A DNA stretch of 8,293 nucleotides, from the NCBI GenBank assembly GCA_004211235.1, contig SEEY01000149.1:1-8293 (forward strand), in the 5' to 3' direction. The position numbers were made by a program, and so were the translations under genes. Under the pieces are notes generated by a model, which ran no database searches, had not been told where the DNA came from, and worked only from the letters and a program-made list of their open reading frames with translations. Source of the DNA: Rubrivivax sp. (lineage in GTDB: Bacteria > Pseudomonadota > Gammaproteobacteria > Burkholderiales > Burkholderiaceae). Shown here piece after piece: positions 1-7,139 of this stretch. The stretch's first letter is position 1; every line of letters begins with the position of its first letter.

Positions 1-2
1 AC

Positions 3-1253
3 TTCTCGGGCAACTTCACGCCCTCCTGGGGCAGCTATCCCGCGGCTGCAGCGCCAGTATTCGTGACGGGCTCTTCGCCCGCCACCGGCGCGGGAGGCAG
101 CAGCGGCGCGGGTTTCATGGGCGGCTACGGCCCGGTAACACGCTTCGAATACGCGACGCCCGCAGCACTCTCGCCCCTGCCCTGGGTGATGGACTTTGCA
201 CAAGGCGACGGCTGGCCGGCCTTTCCGCTCGAGCAACGCATCAATCCCTACGACCCGATGTTCAGCAAGGCATTGGAGTGGGAGAACGGCGACTGGGATC
301 CGGCGCTGCGCTTCTGGACCTTGCCTTTTGACCGTCACCTCACGGAATGGCTGCAGGACGTCAACCTGGCGGCACCGTCCGTCATGGCGGCCCGCGAGTT
401 CGCAATGGCACATCCGCAATGGCTGGCTGGCCCGCAGATGACATCGCCGTTGCATCAGCGGTTCGAAGCGAATGTCAGCCTGCTGAAGTGGCGAGCGCGG
501 GACCGTGGCAAGGCATGGGCCGCCATCAGGCTCGAGCTCGACGAACTGGCCGACCTGATGCGCGACGACCGCATGCGCTACCTGGACGAGCTGGCCGTGC
601 AGTCCGGGCAGGCGGCGCCCTATTTCGTGCACCTGATGAACTTCAATCCGGCCACCAAGCCCTGGACCATGGAGCTGATGAACTGCGCCACGGCCATCGG
701 CAATCTGGTGAAGATGCAATACAAGTCGCACTACCGGCGCGTGCGCCCCTCGACGCTGTGCCCGGGCCTCACGCCGCCGTGGGGGCCCGCCCAGCATCCG
801 GCCTTCCCCAGCGGCCACGCGACGGTGGCCCACCTGACGGCGCTGCTGCTGCTGTCCGTCGAAGGCATTGCCGACCGCTTCGGCATCTTCGAGACAACGC
901 CAGAGACGACCGAGACCCGCGGCCGCTCGCTCGTCCTCAGCGACTTCACGACGCCCTACGGCCAGGACCAGCATTCCCCGCTGCTCTGGCTGGCCTGGCG
1001 CATCGCCAGAGGTCGCGAGCGCCTGGGCGTGCATTACCCCAGCGACAGCGCCGCAGGCCGGCACCTGGCGGCCCAGGTCTGGGACATGTGCCTGAACCAG
1101 CCTGCGGGCGCGGATGAAGCCATCGACGTGCCGGCGCTGCGGACGGTGCTGTCGCACGTCAGGGCCGAGTGGCCGCGGCTCGTCGATCCGTACAAGGTGG
1201 CAGCGGACGCAACGGCGGCCAGGCCTCACCGGCCTGCACCGCCCATGAGGTGA
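3..1253 (+). CDS. PAP2-superfamily phosphatase / vanadium-haloperoxidase-like protein, 5' partial
   Basis: The reading frame is open from the first complete codon at base 3, so the gene probably begins left of the window. The first in-frame start inside is GTG at 63, which has no Shine-Dalgarno sequence. Numbering from that GTG, all three PAP2 signature motifs are present: K221-x6-R228-P229, P249-S-G-H252, and R318-x5-H324-x3-D328, where the usual Ser before the Arg is Gly317. In this family these residues bind phosphate or vanadate, and H324 would be the residue covalently linked to it. No hydrophobic membrane segments are visible. The protein therefore resembles soluble acid phosphatases and vanadium-dependent haloperoxidases rather than membrane lipid phosphatases. 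The segment before residue 25 is Gly/Ser/Ala-rich and looks like a linker. A signal peptide could lie off the window. Substrate, and phosphatase versus haloperoxidase activity, cannot be decided here. It converges on the next gene with a 2-base gap. Confidence 0.87.
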   Translation, partial: FSGNFTPSWGSYPAAAAPVFVTGSSPATGAGGSSGAGFMGGYGPVTRFEYATPAALSPLPWVMDFAQGDGWPAFPLEQRINPYDPMFSKALEWENGDWDPALRFWTLPFDRHLTEWLQDVNLAAPSVMAAREFAMAHPQWLAGPQMTSPLHQRFEANVSLLKWRARDRGKAWAAIRLELDELADLMRDDRMRYLDELAVQSGQAAPYFVHLMNFNPATKPWTMELMNCATAIGNLVKMQYKSHYRRVRPSTLCPGLTPPWGPAQHPAFPSGHATVAHLTALLLLSVEGIADRFGIFETTPETTETRGRSLVLSDFTTPYGQDQHSPLLWLAWRIARGRERLGVHYPSDSAAGRHLAAQVWDMCLNQPAGADEAIDVPALRTVLSHVRAEWPRLVDPYKVAADATAARPHRPAPPMR

Positions 1254-1255
1254 GC

Positions 1256-4198
1256 CTAGAGCCTGGCCAGCGCCAGGTTGTTATCGTGCGCCACGAGCTC
1301 CAGCAGCTCGGGCCACGACGCCGGCGGCAAGTCGTCTCGGCCGAGGTTTGAAGGATCGGCGGGCGCATCGACGCTTACCAGCACCCACACCCTCTCGGCA
1401 TTGGCGACGGCAGGCGGCAGCATCACCGGGAACGTCGTGCTGGCACGTGAAACGACGGCTCGCGAAGGTGCGGTCACATCCAGCACCGTCCACGCCAGAG
1501 CGTCGCCCGCTGCTGCGGTCTCGGGCGCCCACCACGCCCGCAGGCCTGTGCGTGCGGCAGGCTTGCTTCCCAGGTTCCTGACCTTGACGGTCACGGCCCG
1601 CCCGGTGCGCTGAAGCCAGTCGCCGTGCGCATGCCAGGGCTCGGGAGCGTTGATGCCGTGGCGCAGCGGCACCGGCCTGTAGCCCCCGTTTCGTTGCCCA
1701 TGGTCGTCAATGAAGACATCAACCGCAGGCGGCTTGCCCAGCTCTTCGCTGGTGGCTTTCGGATCGTCGGTGGCGTACAGCCCCTGCTGCTCAAAGGCCC
1801 AGCGGATGACCTTGTGCACTCGGCCGCCATGGCGGATGACCCGGCGCGCGCTGAGGTTGAAAGGCCAGGTGGCCGACACCCGCCAATCGGCGGTACCCAG
1901 GTCGGCCTCGATCAATGCGCTGACGAACTGGTCGGGCGTGCGCGCCGGCGCAAGGCTGTCCGGTCCCAGCAGCGACAGGCCACGCATGATCAGGTAGATG
2001 CAGTAGTCAGAGGCTGAAAGGCGCGTCAGGGCGTCCTCCCGATCCTTGCCATTCATGTCGCGGGTGTCCCCGCCCAGGCTGCGGTACAGCCGGAACAGCG
2101 ACGACGACAGGATCTGCTCGCCGAAGTAGTTGTGGTGATAACGCTCCAGCGAGGCGGAGAAGTCGAGCCGCACCAGGTTGCGGCAGCCGCACCAGCCGTA
2201 GCCGCGCGCTGCGGAGCGGCCATGGCTGCGCCCCGGCACCTCGATCCAGGGAAAGGTGACATGGCGGATCTCGGCTTCGGGATGCTGCGCGGTGGCAAGT
2301 TGCGACATCGGATCGGCCGCGATGGCAGCCAGCGCGTCGCCAGGGCTGTGTGCAAACGGCAGCTCCAGTTCGCCGGTGGCGGCGAACGCCAGCACATGGC
2401 CGAACTCGTGCCAGGCCCAGCGCGGATCGCAGGCGACGCTGAGATATTGCGCCTTGAAGCGCCCCTTGCCGCGGTCAGTGCCATGGCCTCCCTCAGTGAC
2501 CACATAGGGCACTTTTCGACGATGCATCGGGTCGGCCGAGCCGTACTTCACCAGCAGCTGAAGCGGGTCGCGCGGACTGGGTTTGCGCTGCCTCGAGTTC
2601 TCATCGGCCTCGGCATCGCCCATGAAGGGTCGTACCTCGGCGTTAGGCAGTTCACCATCGGGCGCCCAGCGCATCGCCGGCCGAGCACGCTGCACGAGTG
2701 GCAGCTTCGCGAACCGGAAGTAGGTCCGCGGCTCGATTCCGTAAGCGAGCATTCGCCCGAACAGCTCTGCACCGCGCAGGTGGGTGTCGATGGAGGCTTG
2801 CGCATCGGATCGCAGCACCGGCTCTTCGTTCCCCTCGTTCGCGTCGGTGCTGGGGCCGACGTTGGCCGCGCCCTGGACCGGCGCCTGGAACGCGGCCGGA
2901 GGCGGAGCGACCGTGACAACCCCCGCCGGATTGCGCGTCACCGTGCTGCCACCCAGCAGATCGCCGCCACGCGTGGCACCGCGTGTTTCGAACAGATCAC
3001 CGCACCCGGCATCAGTGAATTTCAGCGCATCGTCCTGCATCAGCACGGCCGTCACGTCACTGCGGAATACGTCGAGCCTGGCGTCAGGCAGCGTCGAGCG
3101 CCGCTGCGAAAGCGTGCCTGCCGGGCCCTGGGATGCCGCATCCTGTACGAAGGCGCGCAGCGCGACCGACTTGCCCATCCCGGCGGTCGAGGCAGCCGTG
3201 GCCGGACCGGCACTATCCTGCGCACCGCTGTTGATGTAGAAGTCCCGGTGTACCTGCACCACGCCGACCTCGCCCGTTGAACGATCCAGGCTGACTTCGA
3301 CGCGGAAATCGTAGGTGCGCGCCCGATTGGGCGCACTCCAGCGGACTCCCAATGCGCGCGCCCGTGCCTCGGCCCGGGTCTGGCGCCAGCGCAGCGCAAA
3401 GCCCGTCGCAATGAGACGCTCGCCCTCGGTTTCCGGCACTGCGGGCTTGATCGGTTGGGCGTCGTCGCCGCCGTCGTCCGTGACGGGCGCTTCCGGCTGG
3501 ATCTTCTCGAGATTGCCGATCCAGACGCTGCCGCACTCCAGCGCCTCGCCGACCTTGTCCCTTATCCGCTCGACGAGGCCGAAGATCTGCTTGTCGCCCG
3601 GCAATGGGTGCGGCACTCCCTTCACCACCCGGTCGGTGCTCAAGCCGGACAGGGTCACACCGTGCACCCGTACGTGGTCATCATGAACATGGAGCACTAT
3701 GCGCAGCCCCATGTCGCTGCCCATCTGCAATTGGCAATCCCAGTCCACAGCACCTGCCATCAGCACCAGCAGTCGCGGCATGAATTGGGTTTTTCCATCA
3801 TCACGGTCGACCCAAAAAGACGACAACGGCTTGCGTTCGACCTGCGATGCCGACGCCGACGGGGCTCCGTCCCACGCGCATGGCAACCATCCAAAACCGT
3901 GTGTCGTACTCGCGCGCGACACAAGCAGCAAGCGCAGGATTTCCTCGTCAATCCATTCGCCTGTGGCTGGCCTAAGCGCCGTCTGAAGTGCCGTCAGGTA
4001 GGCGCAACCCAGAGCGAACCAATGCTCATCTTGCATCTCCGCTAGAGCCTTTGGCAGGGCGTTCCGCCACGGTCGTCGGGGGTGGCGCACCATGCCAATC
4101 ACCTCGTTCCCGGTGAATGGATCCACGATCCATTCGATGTGGAAAGCCTCGACGGGCGGCGGACTGTCGTCAAAGTCAGGGGTATTTGGAAGCGTCAT
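1256..4198 (-). CDS. Uncharacterised 980-residue protein with HEFGH metalloprotease-type motif and C-terminal Ig/CARDB-like segment
   Basis: The ATG at 4198 follows a good Shine-Dalgarno sequence (GAGGGA, 4209-4204, five bases away). I do not recognise a named function. HEFGH at residues 597-601 fits the HExxH zinc-binding consensus of gluzincin-type peptidases. Possible third ligands are H617 (in a PFAHSPGDALAAI segment) and E694 (in a GEQILSSSLFRLYRSLGGD segment); the sequence alone does not choose between them. Residues about 790-840 hold HKVIRW, a QQGLY motif and a PPAVDVFIDD strand. Residues about 866-980 look like a beta-sandwich of CARDB type, with VTVKVRNLGSKPA at the start and HDNNLALARL at the end. 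The first 320 residues match nothing I know. There is no N-terminal hydrophobic stretch, so no Sec or Tat signal is visible. A CxC pair lies at 670-672. From memory it resembles large hypothetical proteins sharing the HEFGH and LFRLYRSLGGD blocks. Frame and length are secure; the protease role is inferred. Confidence 0.82.
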   Translation of the reverse strand: MTLPNTPDFDDSPPPVEAFHIEWIVDPFTGNEVIGMVRHPRRPWRNALPKALAEMQDEHWFALGCAYLTALQTALRPATGEWIDEEILRLLLVSRASTTHGFGWLPCAWDGAPSASASQVERKPLSSFWVDRDDGKTQFMPRLLVLMAGAVDWDCQLQMGSDMGLRIVLHVHDDHVRVHGVTLSGLSTDRVVKGVPHPLPGDKQIFGLVERIRDKVGEALECGSVWIGNLEKIQPEAPVTDDGGDDAQPIKPAVPETEGERLIATGFALRWRQTRAEARARALGVRWSAPNRARTYDFRVEVSLDRSTGEVGVVQVHRDFYINSGAQDSAGPATAASTAGMGKSVALRAFVQDAASQGPAGTLSQRRSTLPDARLDVFRSDVTAVLMQDDALKFTDAGCGDLFETRGATRGGDLLGGSTVTRNPAGVVTVAPPPAAFQAPVQGAANVGPSTDANEGNEEPVLRSDAQASIDTHLRGAELFGRMLAYGIEPRTYFRFAKLPLVQRARPAMRWAPDGELPNAEVRPFMGDAEADENSRQRKPSPRDPLQLLVKYGSADPMHRRKVPYVVTEGGHGTDRGKGRFKAQYLSVACDPRWAWHEFGHVLAFAATGELELPFAHSPGDALAAIAADPMSQLATAQHPEAEIRHVTFPWIEVPGRSHGRSAARGYGWCGCRNLVRLDFSASLERYHHNYFGEQILSSSLFRLYRSLGGDTRDMNGKDREDALTRLSASDYCIYLIMRGLSLLGPDSLAPARTPDQFVSALIEADLGTADWRVSATWPFNLSARRVIRHGGRVHKVIRWAFEQQGLYATDDPKATSEELGKPPAVDVFIDDHGQRNGGYRPVPLRHGINAPEPWHAHGDWLQRTGRAVTVKVRNLGSKPAARTGLRAWWAPETAAAGDALAWTVLDVTAPSRAVVSRASTTFPVMLPPAVANAERVWVLVSVDAPADPSNLGRDDLPPASWPELLELVAHDNNLALARL
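1260..1279 (+). terminator. Possible weak intrinsic terminator of the PAP2 gene
   Basis: Seven bases after the PAP2 stop codon, CCTGGC (1262-1267) and GCCAGG (1272-1277) form a perfect 6-bp stem with a CAGC tetraloop. A flanking G-U pair and an A-U pair could extend it to 8 bp. It is followed by TTGTTA, a poor U-tract. It lies inside the last codons of the convergent gene. Position and hairpin support a terminator for + strand transcription, but the weak U-run keeps this tentative. Confidence 0.35.
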
Positions 4199-4213
4199 GC
4201 GTATCCCTCGCTC

Positions 4214-4236
4214 ACATTGCTTGCATTTAGCAATGT
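4214..4236. promoter_or_regulatory. Dyad ACATTGC-N9-GCAATGT, candidate operator
   Basis: A perfect 7-bp inverted repeat: arms at 4214-4220 and 4230-4236, nine-base spacer 4221-4229, centre at 4225. The span suits a dimeric helix-turn-helix regulator. It begins 16 bases upstream of the 980-residue gene's ATG, just behind its ribosome-binding site. Its centre is about 92 bases before the first LuxR-type gene. As RNA it could also fold as a weak AU-rich hairpin. Confidence 0.45.
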
Positions 4237-4245
4237 TTAGAACCG

Positions 4246-4264
4246 CCTTAGCAGCGGCCTAAGG
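4246..4264. promoter_or_regulatory. Second dyad CCTTAG-N7-CTAAGG, candidate operator or leader hairpin
   Basis: A perfect 6-bp inverted repeat: arms at 4246-4251 and 4259-4264, seven-base spacer. It lies about 62 bases before the first LuxR-type start codon. It differs in sequence from the neighbouring ACATTGC dyad, so if both are protein sites they probably bind different proteins. A 6-bp repeat is short enough to arise by chance. Confidence 0.3.
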
Positions 4265-4316
4265 ATTATTCGAGGCCATCACTTGAGACTGCATGCACAA
4301 CTCGTAGGAGAAATGC

Positions 4317-5078
4317 ATGTTCGATCTGACTGGTGGCTTCGATAGGCACGGGACCGTGTCGCTTGCCGGCTTTCGCCCAGCCGAAGACACAAAGTCGTCC
4401 AGCAGATGCGAGGCCGGCCTCGGCATCGCGGGTGCAGGGAGCGTGGCCGCCCCAGAGCTTGCCGAAATCCTCGAAGAGCTGGACACAGGCGTCATCGTTT
4501 GCACCGAAACGGGCCGCTTAGTACTGGCCAACAACGTCGCCCGGCGCGAACTGCTCCGTGGCCGGCCGCTGGCCGTGGACGGCACCGGCCTGCTGTGCCT
4601 GGCGGAAGACGCGCAGGGTGCCTTGCGGCAGTGGCAATCCGCCTTGCGCGCGGCTGCGGTGAGTCGGCACCGCCAGATGCTGGCGCTCAGCGACGGCGCC
4701 CAACGGCTGATGATTTCCGTGATGCCGCTCGGGCAGCATGAACGTTGGGCCCTGGTCATGCTCGGCCGCCGCCAGCCGGCTCCTAACTTGGCCGTGGCGA
4801 TGCTCGGCAACCTGTACGCGCTAACCTGCGCCGAGCAGCAGGTTCTTGCCGGGCTGCTTGCCGGGAAGCGCGTCGAGGCCCTGGCGGCAGAACGTGGCGT
4901 CGCCGTGACCACGCTGCGCTCGCAGGTGGGCTCGCTGCGCGAAAAGCTGGGCGCCGACCGGCTGGAGGACCTCGTTCGGCTGGCCGCCGGCCTGCCGCCC
5001 ATGAGCAGCGTGCTGCGCAGCCCGCCGTTGCTGTTCAGTACGCCGCATCACAACGGCGACAGGGCGTGCGCTGCCTGA
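4317..5078 (+). CDS. LuxR-type helix-turn-helix transcriptional regulator with PAS-like N-terminus (first of tandem pair)
   Basis: The ATG at 4317 has AGGAG at 4306-4310, six bases away. An out-of-frame ATG at 4313 is ignored. The 253-residue product has a C-terminal GerE/LuxR-type DNA-binding domain at about residues 167-223. It opens LTCAEQQVLAGLLAG, continues through a recognition helix TTLRSQVGSLREKLG, and keeps the acidic Glu and KLG landmarks. Two consensus positions differ: Leu replaces Val in the usual TV pair, and Gln replaces the usual His of the recognition helix. Residues about 46-150 read like a PAS-type sensor (LDTGVIVCTETGRLVLANN, then strands ending in WALVMLG). There is no receiver domain with a phosphorylatable Asp and no recognisable acyl-homoserine-lactone domain. 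The gene is divergent from the 980-residue gene and followed after 78 bases by a related regulator. Target genes and signal are unknown. Confidence 0.88.
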   Translation: MFDLTGGFDRHGTVSLAGFRPAEDTKSSSRCEAGLGIAGAGSVAAPELAEILEELDTGVIVCTETGRLVLANNVARRELLRGRPLAVDGTGLLCLAEDAQGALRQWQSALRAAAVSRHRQMLALSDGAQRLMISVMPLGQHERWALVMLGRRQPAPNLAVAMLGNLYALTCAEQQVLAGLLAGKRVEALAAERGVAVTTLRSQVGSLREKLGADRLEDLVRLAAGLPPMSSVLRSPPLLFSTPHHNGDRACAA

Positions 5079-5156
5079 TCAGCCCACGGCCTCCGTGTCA
5101 TTTCAGCGCCGGCAATGCCTGTCGCGCCAAGCGCTCTTTTGCTTCAAGGGGATCTC
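5079..5156 (+). other. Spacer between the two LuxR-type genes, with small hairpin and ribosome-binding site
   Basis: The 78-base gap holds a perfect 5-bp hairpin, CACGG (5085-5089), CCT loop, CCGTG (5093-5097), seven bases after the upstream stop codon. Only TCATTT follows, so it is at best a partial terminator. AAGGGGA at 5146-5152 is the Shine-Dalgarno sequence that selects the ATG at 5157. The two genes could be co-transcribed or the second could have its own promoter here. Confidence 0.4.
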
Positions 5157-5789
5157 ATGTTCAAGGCCGCTCAGACCGACCCGTCCGGTCGTCCCACCCA
5201 GCACCCCGTACCGCCGCACCTGGTGCTTGCCGCCCTGCCCCAGCCACTGCTGGTGGCCTTGCCGGACCGGCGCCTGCTGTTTGCCAACGCCAGCGCCGAG
5301 CGGCTGTTGCTGGACGGCAAGGCGGCCCAGCAGGCCGGCCACCTGATGGCGCTGGGCCAGCTCGACGCGCTGCGGCTGACGCAGTTGCTGCAGCAGACCG
5401 GCGCTGGCGCGTCAGCGCGCCTGGGCCTGTGGTTCTCGCCGGGATTGGAGACGGCCTGGCTGCACCTCGCGCCGCTGGCCGCCGGCGTGCTCCAGGCCTG
5501 CGGCTGGCCCAACGACAGCGTGCTGCTGACGGTGCACATCGATCAACCCGCGCTGACGCAGGCCGCACGCATCGACGCGCTGACCCGCCAATGCCGCCTC
5601 AGCCAGGCCGAGCGCCACGTGCTGCTGCTGTTGGCAGATGGCGAACCGGTCGATGCCACTTCGCGTCATCTCGGCCTGTGCGTCAGCACCGTGCGCAGCC
5701 ATGTGCGCAACCTGCTGGGCAAGACGCAGGCGCCATCCCTGATGCAGCTGCTGCGCTGGACGGGCAGCTCACAGCCGCTGTCGCACTGA
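5157..5789 (+). CDS. LuxR-type helix-turn-helix transcriptional regulator with PAS-like N-terminus (second of tandem pair)
   Basis: I chose the ATG at 5157 because AAGGGGA (5146-5152) precedes it at the right distance. An in-frame ATG at 5115 adds 14 residues but lacks a Shine-Dalgarno sequence. The product is 210 residues. A LuxR/GerE-type DNA-binding domain covers about residues 147-203, with LSQAERHVLLLLADG and a recognition helix STVRSHVRNLLGK that keeps the consensus TV and His. The N-terminal half aligns by eye with the upstream regulator: LLVALPDRRLLFANASAERL here against a corresponding GRLVLANN segment there. This suggests a PAS-like sensor and an old tandem duplication. Residues 60-145 are rich in Leu, Ala and Gln without a clear motif. 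No receiver or autoinducer-binding domain is seen. It ends 12 bases from the convergent hslU stop. Regulated genes are unknown. Confidence 0.85.
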   Translation: MFKAAQTDPSGRPTQHPVPPHLVLAALPQPLLVALPDRRLLFANASAERLLLDGKAAQQAGHLMALGQLDALRLTQLLQQTGAGASARLGLWFSPGLETAWLHLAPLAAGVLQACGWPNDSVLLTVHIDQPALTQAARIDALTRQCRLSQAERHVLLLLADGEPVDATSRHLGLCVSTVRSHVRNLLGKTQAPSLMQLLRWTGSSQPLSH

Positions 5790-5820
5790 CGCCCCTGACG
5801 CCTAAAGAATGAAGCGGCTG
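5772..5820. repeat. Inverted repeat and short direct repeat across the convergent luxR-type/hslU junction
   Basis: CAGCCGCT (5772-5779) and AGCGGCTG (5813-5820) are a perfect 8-bp inverted repeat with a 33-base loop containing both stop codons. The loop also carries CTGACGCC twice with a 9-base period (5786-5793 and 5795-5802). Neither arm is followed by a U-tract on either strand, so a classical intrinsic terminator is not supported. It may be chance in GC-rich coding ends. Confidence 0.3.
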
Positions 5821-7139
5821 AGATCCTCGTTCGCCGCCAGCGCCGCCAGCTTGGCATCCACCGCGGCCGCGTCCAGGGACAAGGTCTGGCCCGACCGGTT
5901 GGGCGCGTCGAAGCTGATCTCGTCGAGCAGCCGCTCCATCACCGTGGCCAGACGGCGGGCGCCGATGTTCTCGGTGCGCTCGTTGACCTCGAAGGCGATC
6001 TCCGCGAGCCGGCGGATGGCGTCGGGCTGCAGGTCCAGCGTGACGCCTTCGGTCGCCAGCAGCGCCTGGTATTGCTTGACGAGGCTGGCGTGCGTGCTGG
6101 TCAGGATGGCCTCGAAATCGGCCACCGACAGCGAGTCCAGCTCGACGCGGATCGGCAGGCGGCCCTGCAGTTCAGGAATCAGGTCGCTCGGCTTGGAAAG
6201 GTGGAAGGCGCCGCTGGCGATGAAGAGGATGTGATCCGTCTTCACGAGGCCGTATTTGGTGGACACCGTCGTGCCCTCGACGAGGGGCAGCAGGTCGCGC
6301 TGCACGCCCTGGCGGGACACCTCGGCGCCGCCATGCTCCTGGCGCGAGGCGACCTTGTCGATCTCGTCGATGAAGACGATGCCCATCTCCTGGGCGTTGG
6401 CCAGCGCCGTCGCGCGGATCTCTTCCTCGTTGACGAGCTTGGCCGCCTCCTCGTCGACGAGCAGTTTCATCGCCTCGGCGATCTTGAGCTTGCGCGTCTT
6501 CTTCTGGTTGCCGCCGAACTGGCTGAACATGCCCTTCAATTGCTCGGCCATGTCCTCCATGCCGGGCTGGTTGCCGAAGGGCGTCAGCACCTCCAGGCTG
6601 GGCTTGGGAGCGAGCAGATCCAGCTCGATGTCCTTGTCGTCGAGCTGGCCCTCGCGCAGGCGCTTGCGGAAGGCCTGGCGCGTGGCGTTGTCGCCGTCCT
6701 TGTCGCCGTCCCGTTCGCTTCTCGAGCCGGGCAGCAGGACGTCGAGGATGCGCTCCTCCGCGGCGTCCTCGGCGCGCGTCTGGCAGCGGCGCGTGGCCAC
6801 CTCGCGCTCCTGCTTGACGGCCACCTCGGCGAGGTCACGGATGATGGAATCGACATCCTTGCCGACATAGCCGACTTCGGTGAACTTGGTCGCCTCGACC
6901 TTGATGAAGGGCGCGCCGGCCAGGCGGGCCAGACGGCGGGCAATCTCGGTCTTGCCGACGCCGGTCGGACCGATCATCAGGATGTTCTTGGGCGTGATCT
7001 CGCCGCGCAGCTTCTCGTCGACCTGCTGGCGGCGCCAGCGGTTGCGCATGGCGATGGCGACGGCGCGCTTGGCGGCGTGCTGGCCGACGATGTGGCGGTC
7101 GAGCTCGGAAACGATCTCTTGAGGGGTCATCGAACTCAT
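5802..7139 (-). CDS. hslU: ATP-dependent protease ATPase subunit HslU (ClpY)
   Basis: HslU is the AAA+ hexamer that unfolds substrates and threads them into HslV in the cytoplasm. The 445-residue product is close to the E. coli protein (443) from memory. Visible landmarks: Walker A GPTGVGKT at 57-64; the GYVG pore loop at 90-93; an intermediate domain at about 110-230; Walker B with FIDEID around D258/E259; an arginine-finger candidate R327 in LQGRLP; the sensor-2 GARR motif at 393-396; and the C-terminal EDLSRFIL tail that in this family docks into HslV. The start [10 protein letters not shown] matches the family N-terminus. GGAGG at 7151-7147, inside the end of hslV, is seven bases from the ATG. 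The start overlaps the hslV stop in ATGA (7136-7139), which points to translational coupling. No key residue is missing. Confidence 0.98.
   Translation of the reverse strand: MSSMTPQEIVSELDRHIVGQHAAKRAVAIAMRNRWRRQQVDEKLRGEITPKNILMIGPTGVGKTEIARRLARLAGAPFIKVEATKFTEVGYVGKDVDSIIRDLAEVAVKQEREVATRRCQTRAEDAAEERILDVLLPGSRSERDGDKDGDNATRQAFRKRLREGQLDDKDIELDLLAPKPSLEVLTPFGNQPGMEDMAEQLKGMFSQFGGNQKKTRKLKIAEAMKLLVDEEAAKLVNEEEIRATALANAQEMGIVFIDEIDKVASRQEHGGAEVSRQGVQRDLLPLVEGTTVSTKYGLVKTDHILFIASGAFHLSKPSDLIPELQGRLPIRVELDSLSVADFEAILTSTHASLVKQYQALLATEGVTLDLQPDAIRRLAEIAFEVNERTENIGARRLATVMERLLDEISFDAPNRSGQTLSLDAAAVDAKLAALAANEDLSRFIL

Larger units (their letters stand above)
4199..4316. promoter_or_regulatory. 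Divergent intergenic regulatory region
   Basis: These 118 bases separate the start codons of the 980-residue gene (- strand) and the first LuxR-type gene (+ strand), so both promoters should lie here. The stretch 4214-4245 is clearly AT-richer than its surroundings. It contains the two perfect inverted repeats listed separately. No convincing -35/-10 pair for the housekeeping sigma factor could be assigned on either strand. Confidence 0.6.

Noticed and set aside
63..65. GTG at 63 as the true start of the PAP2 gene.
   Set aside because: No Shine-Dalgarno sequence precedes it and the frame is open to the window edge, so an upstream start is more likely.
3167..3190. Walker A-like SxxxxGKS in the HEFGH protein (residues 337-344).
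   Set aside because: The first Gly of GxxxxGK[ST] is Ser, no Walker B or other ATPase motif follows, and the surroundings are a Gly/Ala/Ser-rich linker.
2132..3280. A 382-codon open frame on the + strand opposite the HEFGH gene.
   Set aside because: It lies wholly antisense to a gene with a good ribosome-binding site and recognisable motifs. Its product is Arg/Ala/Gly-rich without domain features, as expected of a shadow frame in GC-rich DNA.
4259..5002. A 247-codon open frame on the - strand opposite the first LuxR-type gene.
   Set aside because: The product is Ser/Arg/Ala-rich without motifs, and the opposite strand carries a clear LuxR-type protein with a good ribosome-binding site.
5115..5156. 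Upstream ATG at 5115 as start of the second LuxR-type gene.
   Set aside because: There is no Shine-Dalgarno sequence before it, whereas AAGGGGA precedes the ATG at 5157 at a suitable distance.
5772..5820. Bidirectional intrinsic terminator between the second LuxR-type gene and hslU.
   Set aside because: The 8-bp inverted repeat has a 33-base loop and no U-tract on either side, so only the repeat itself is reported.
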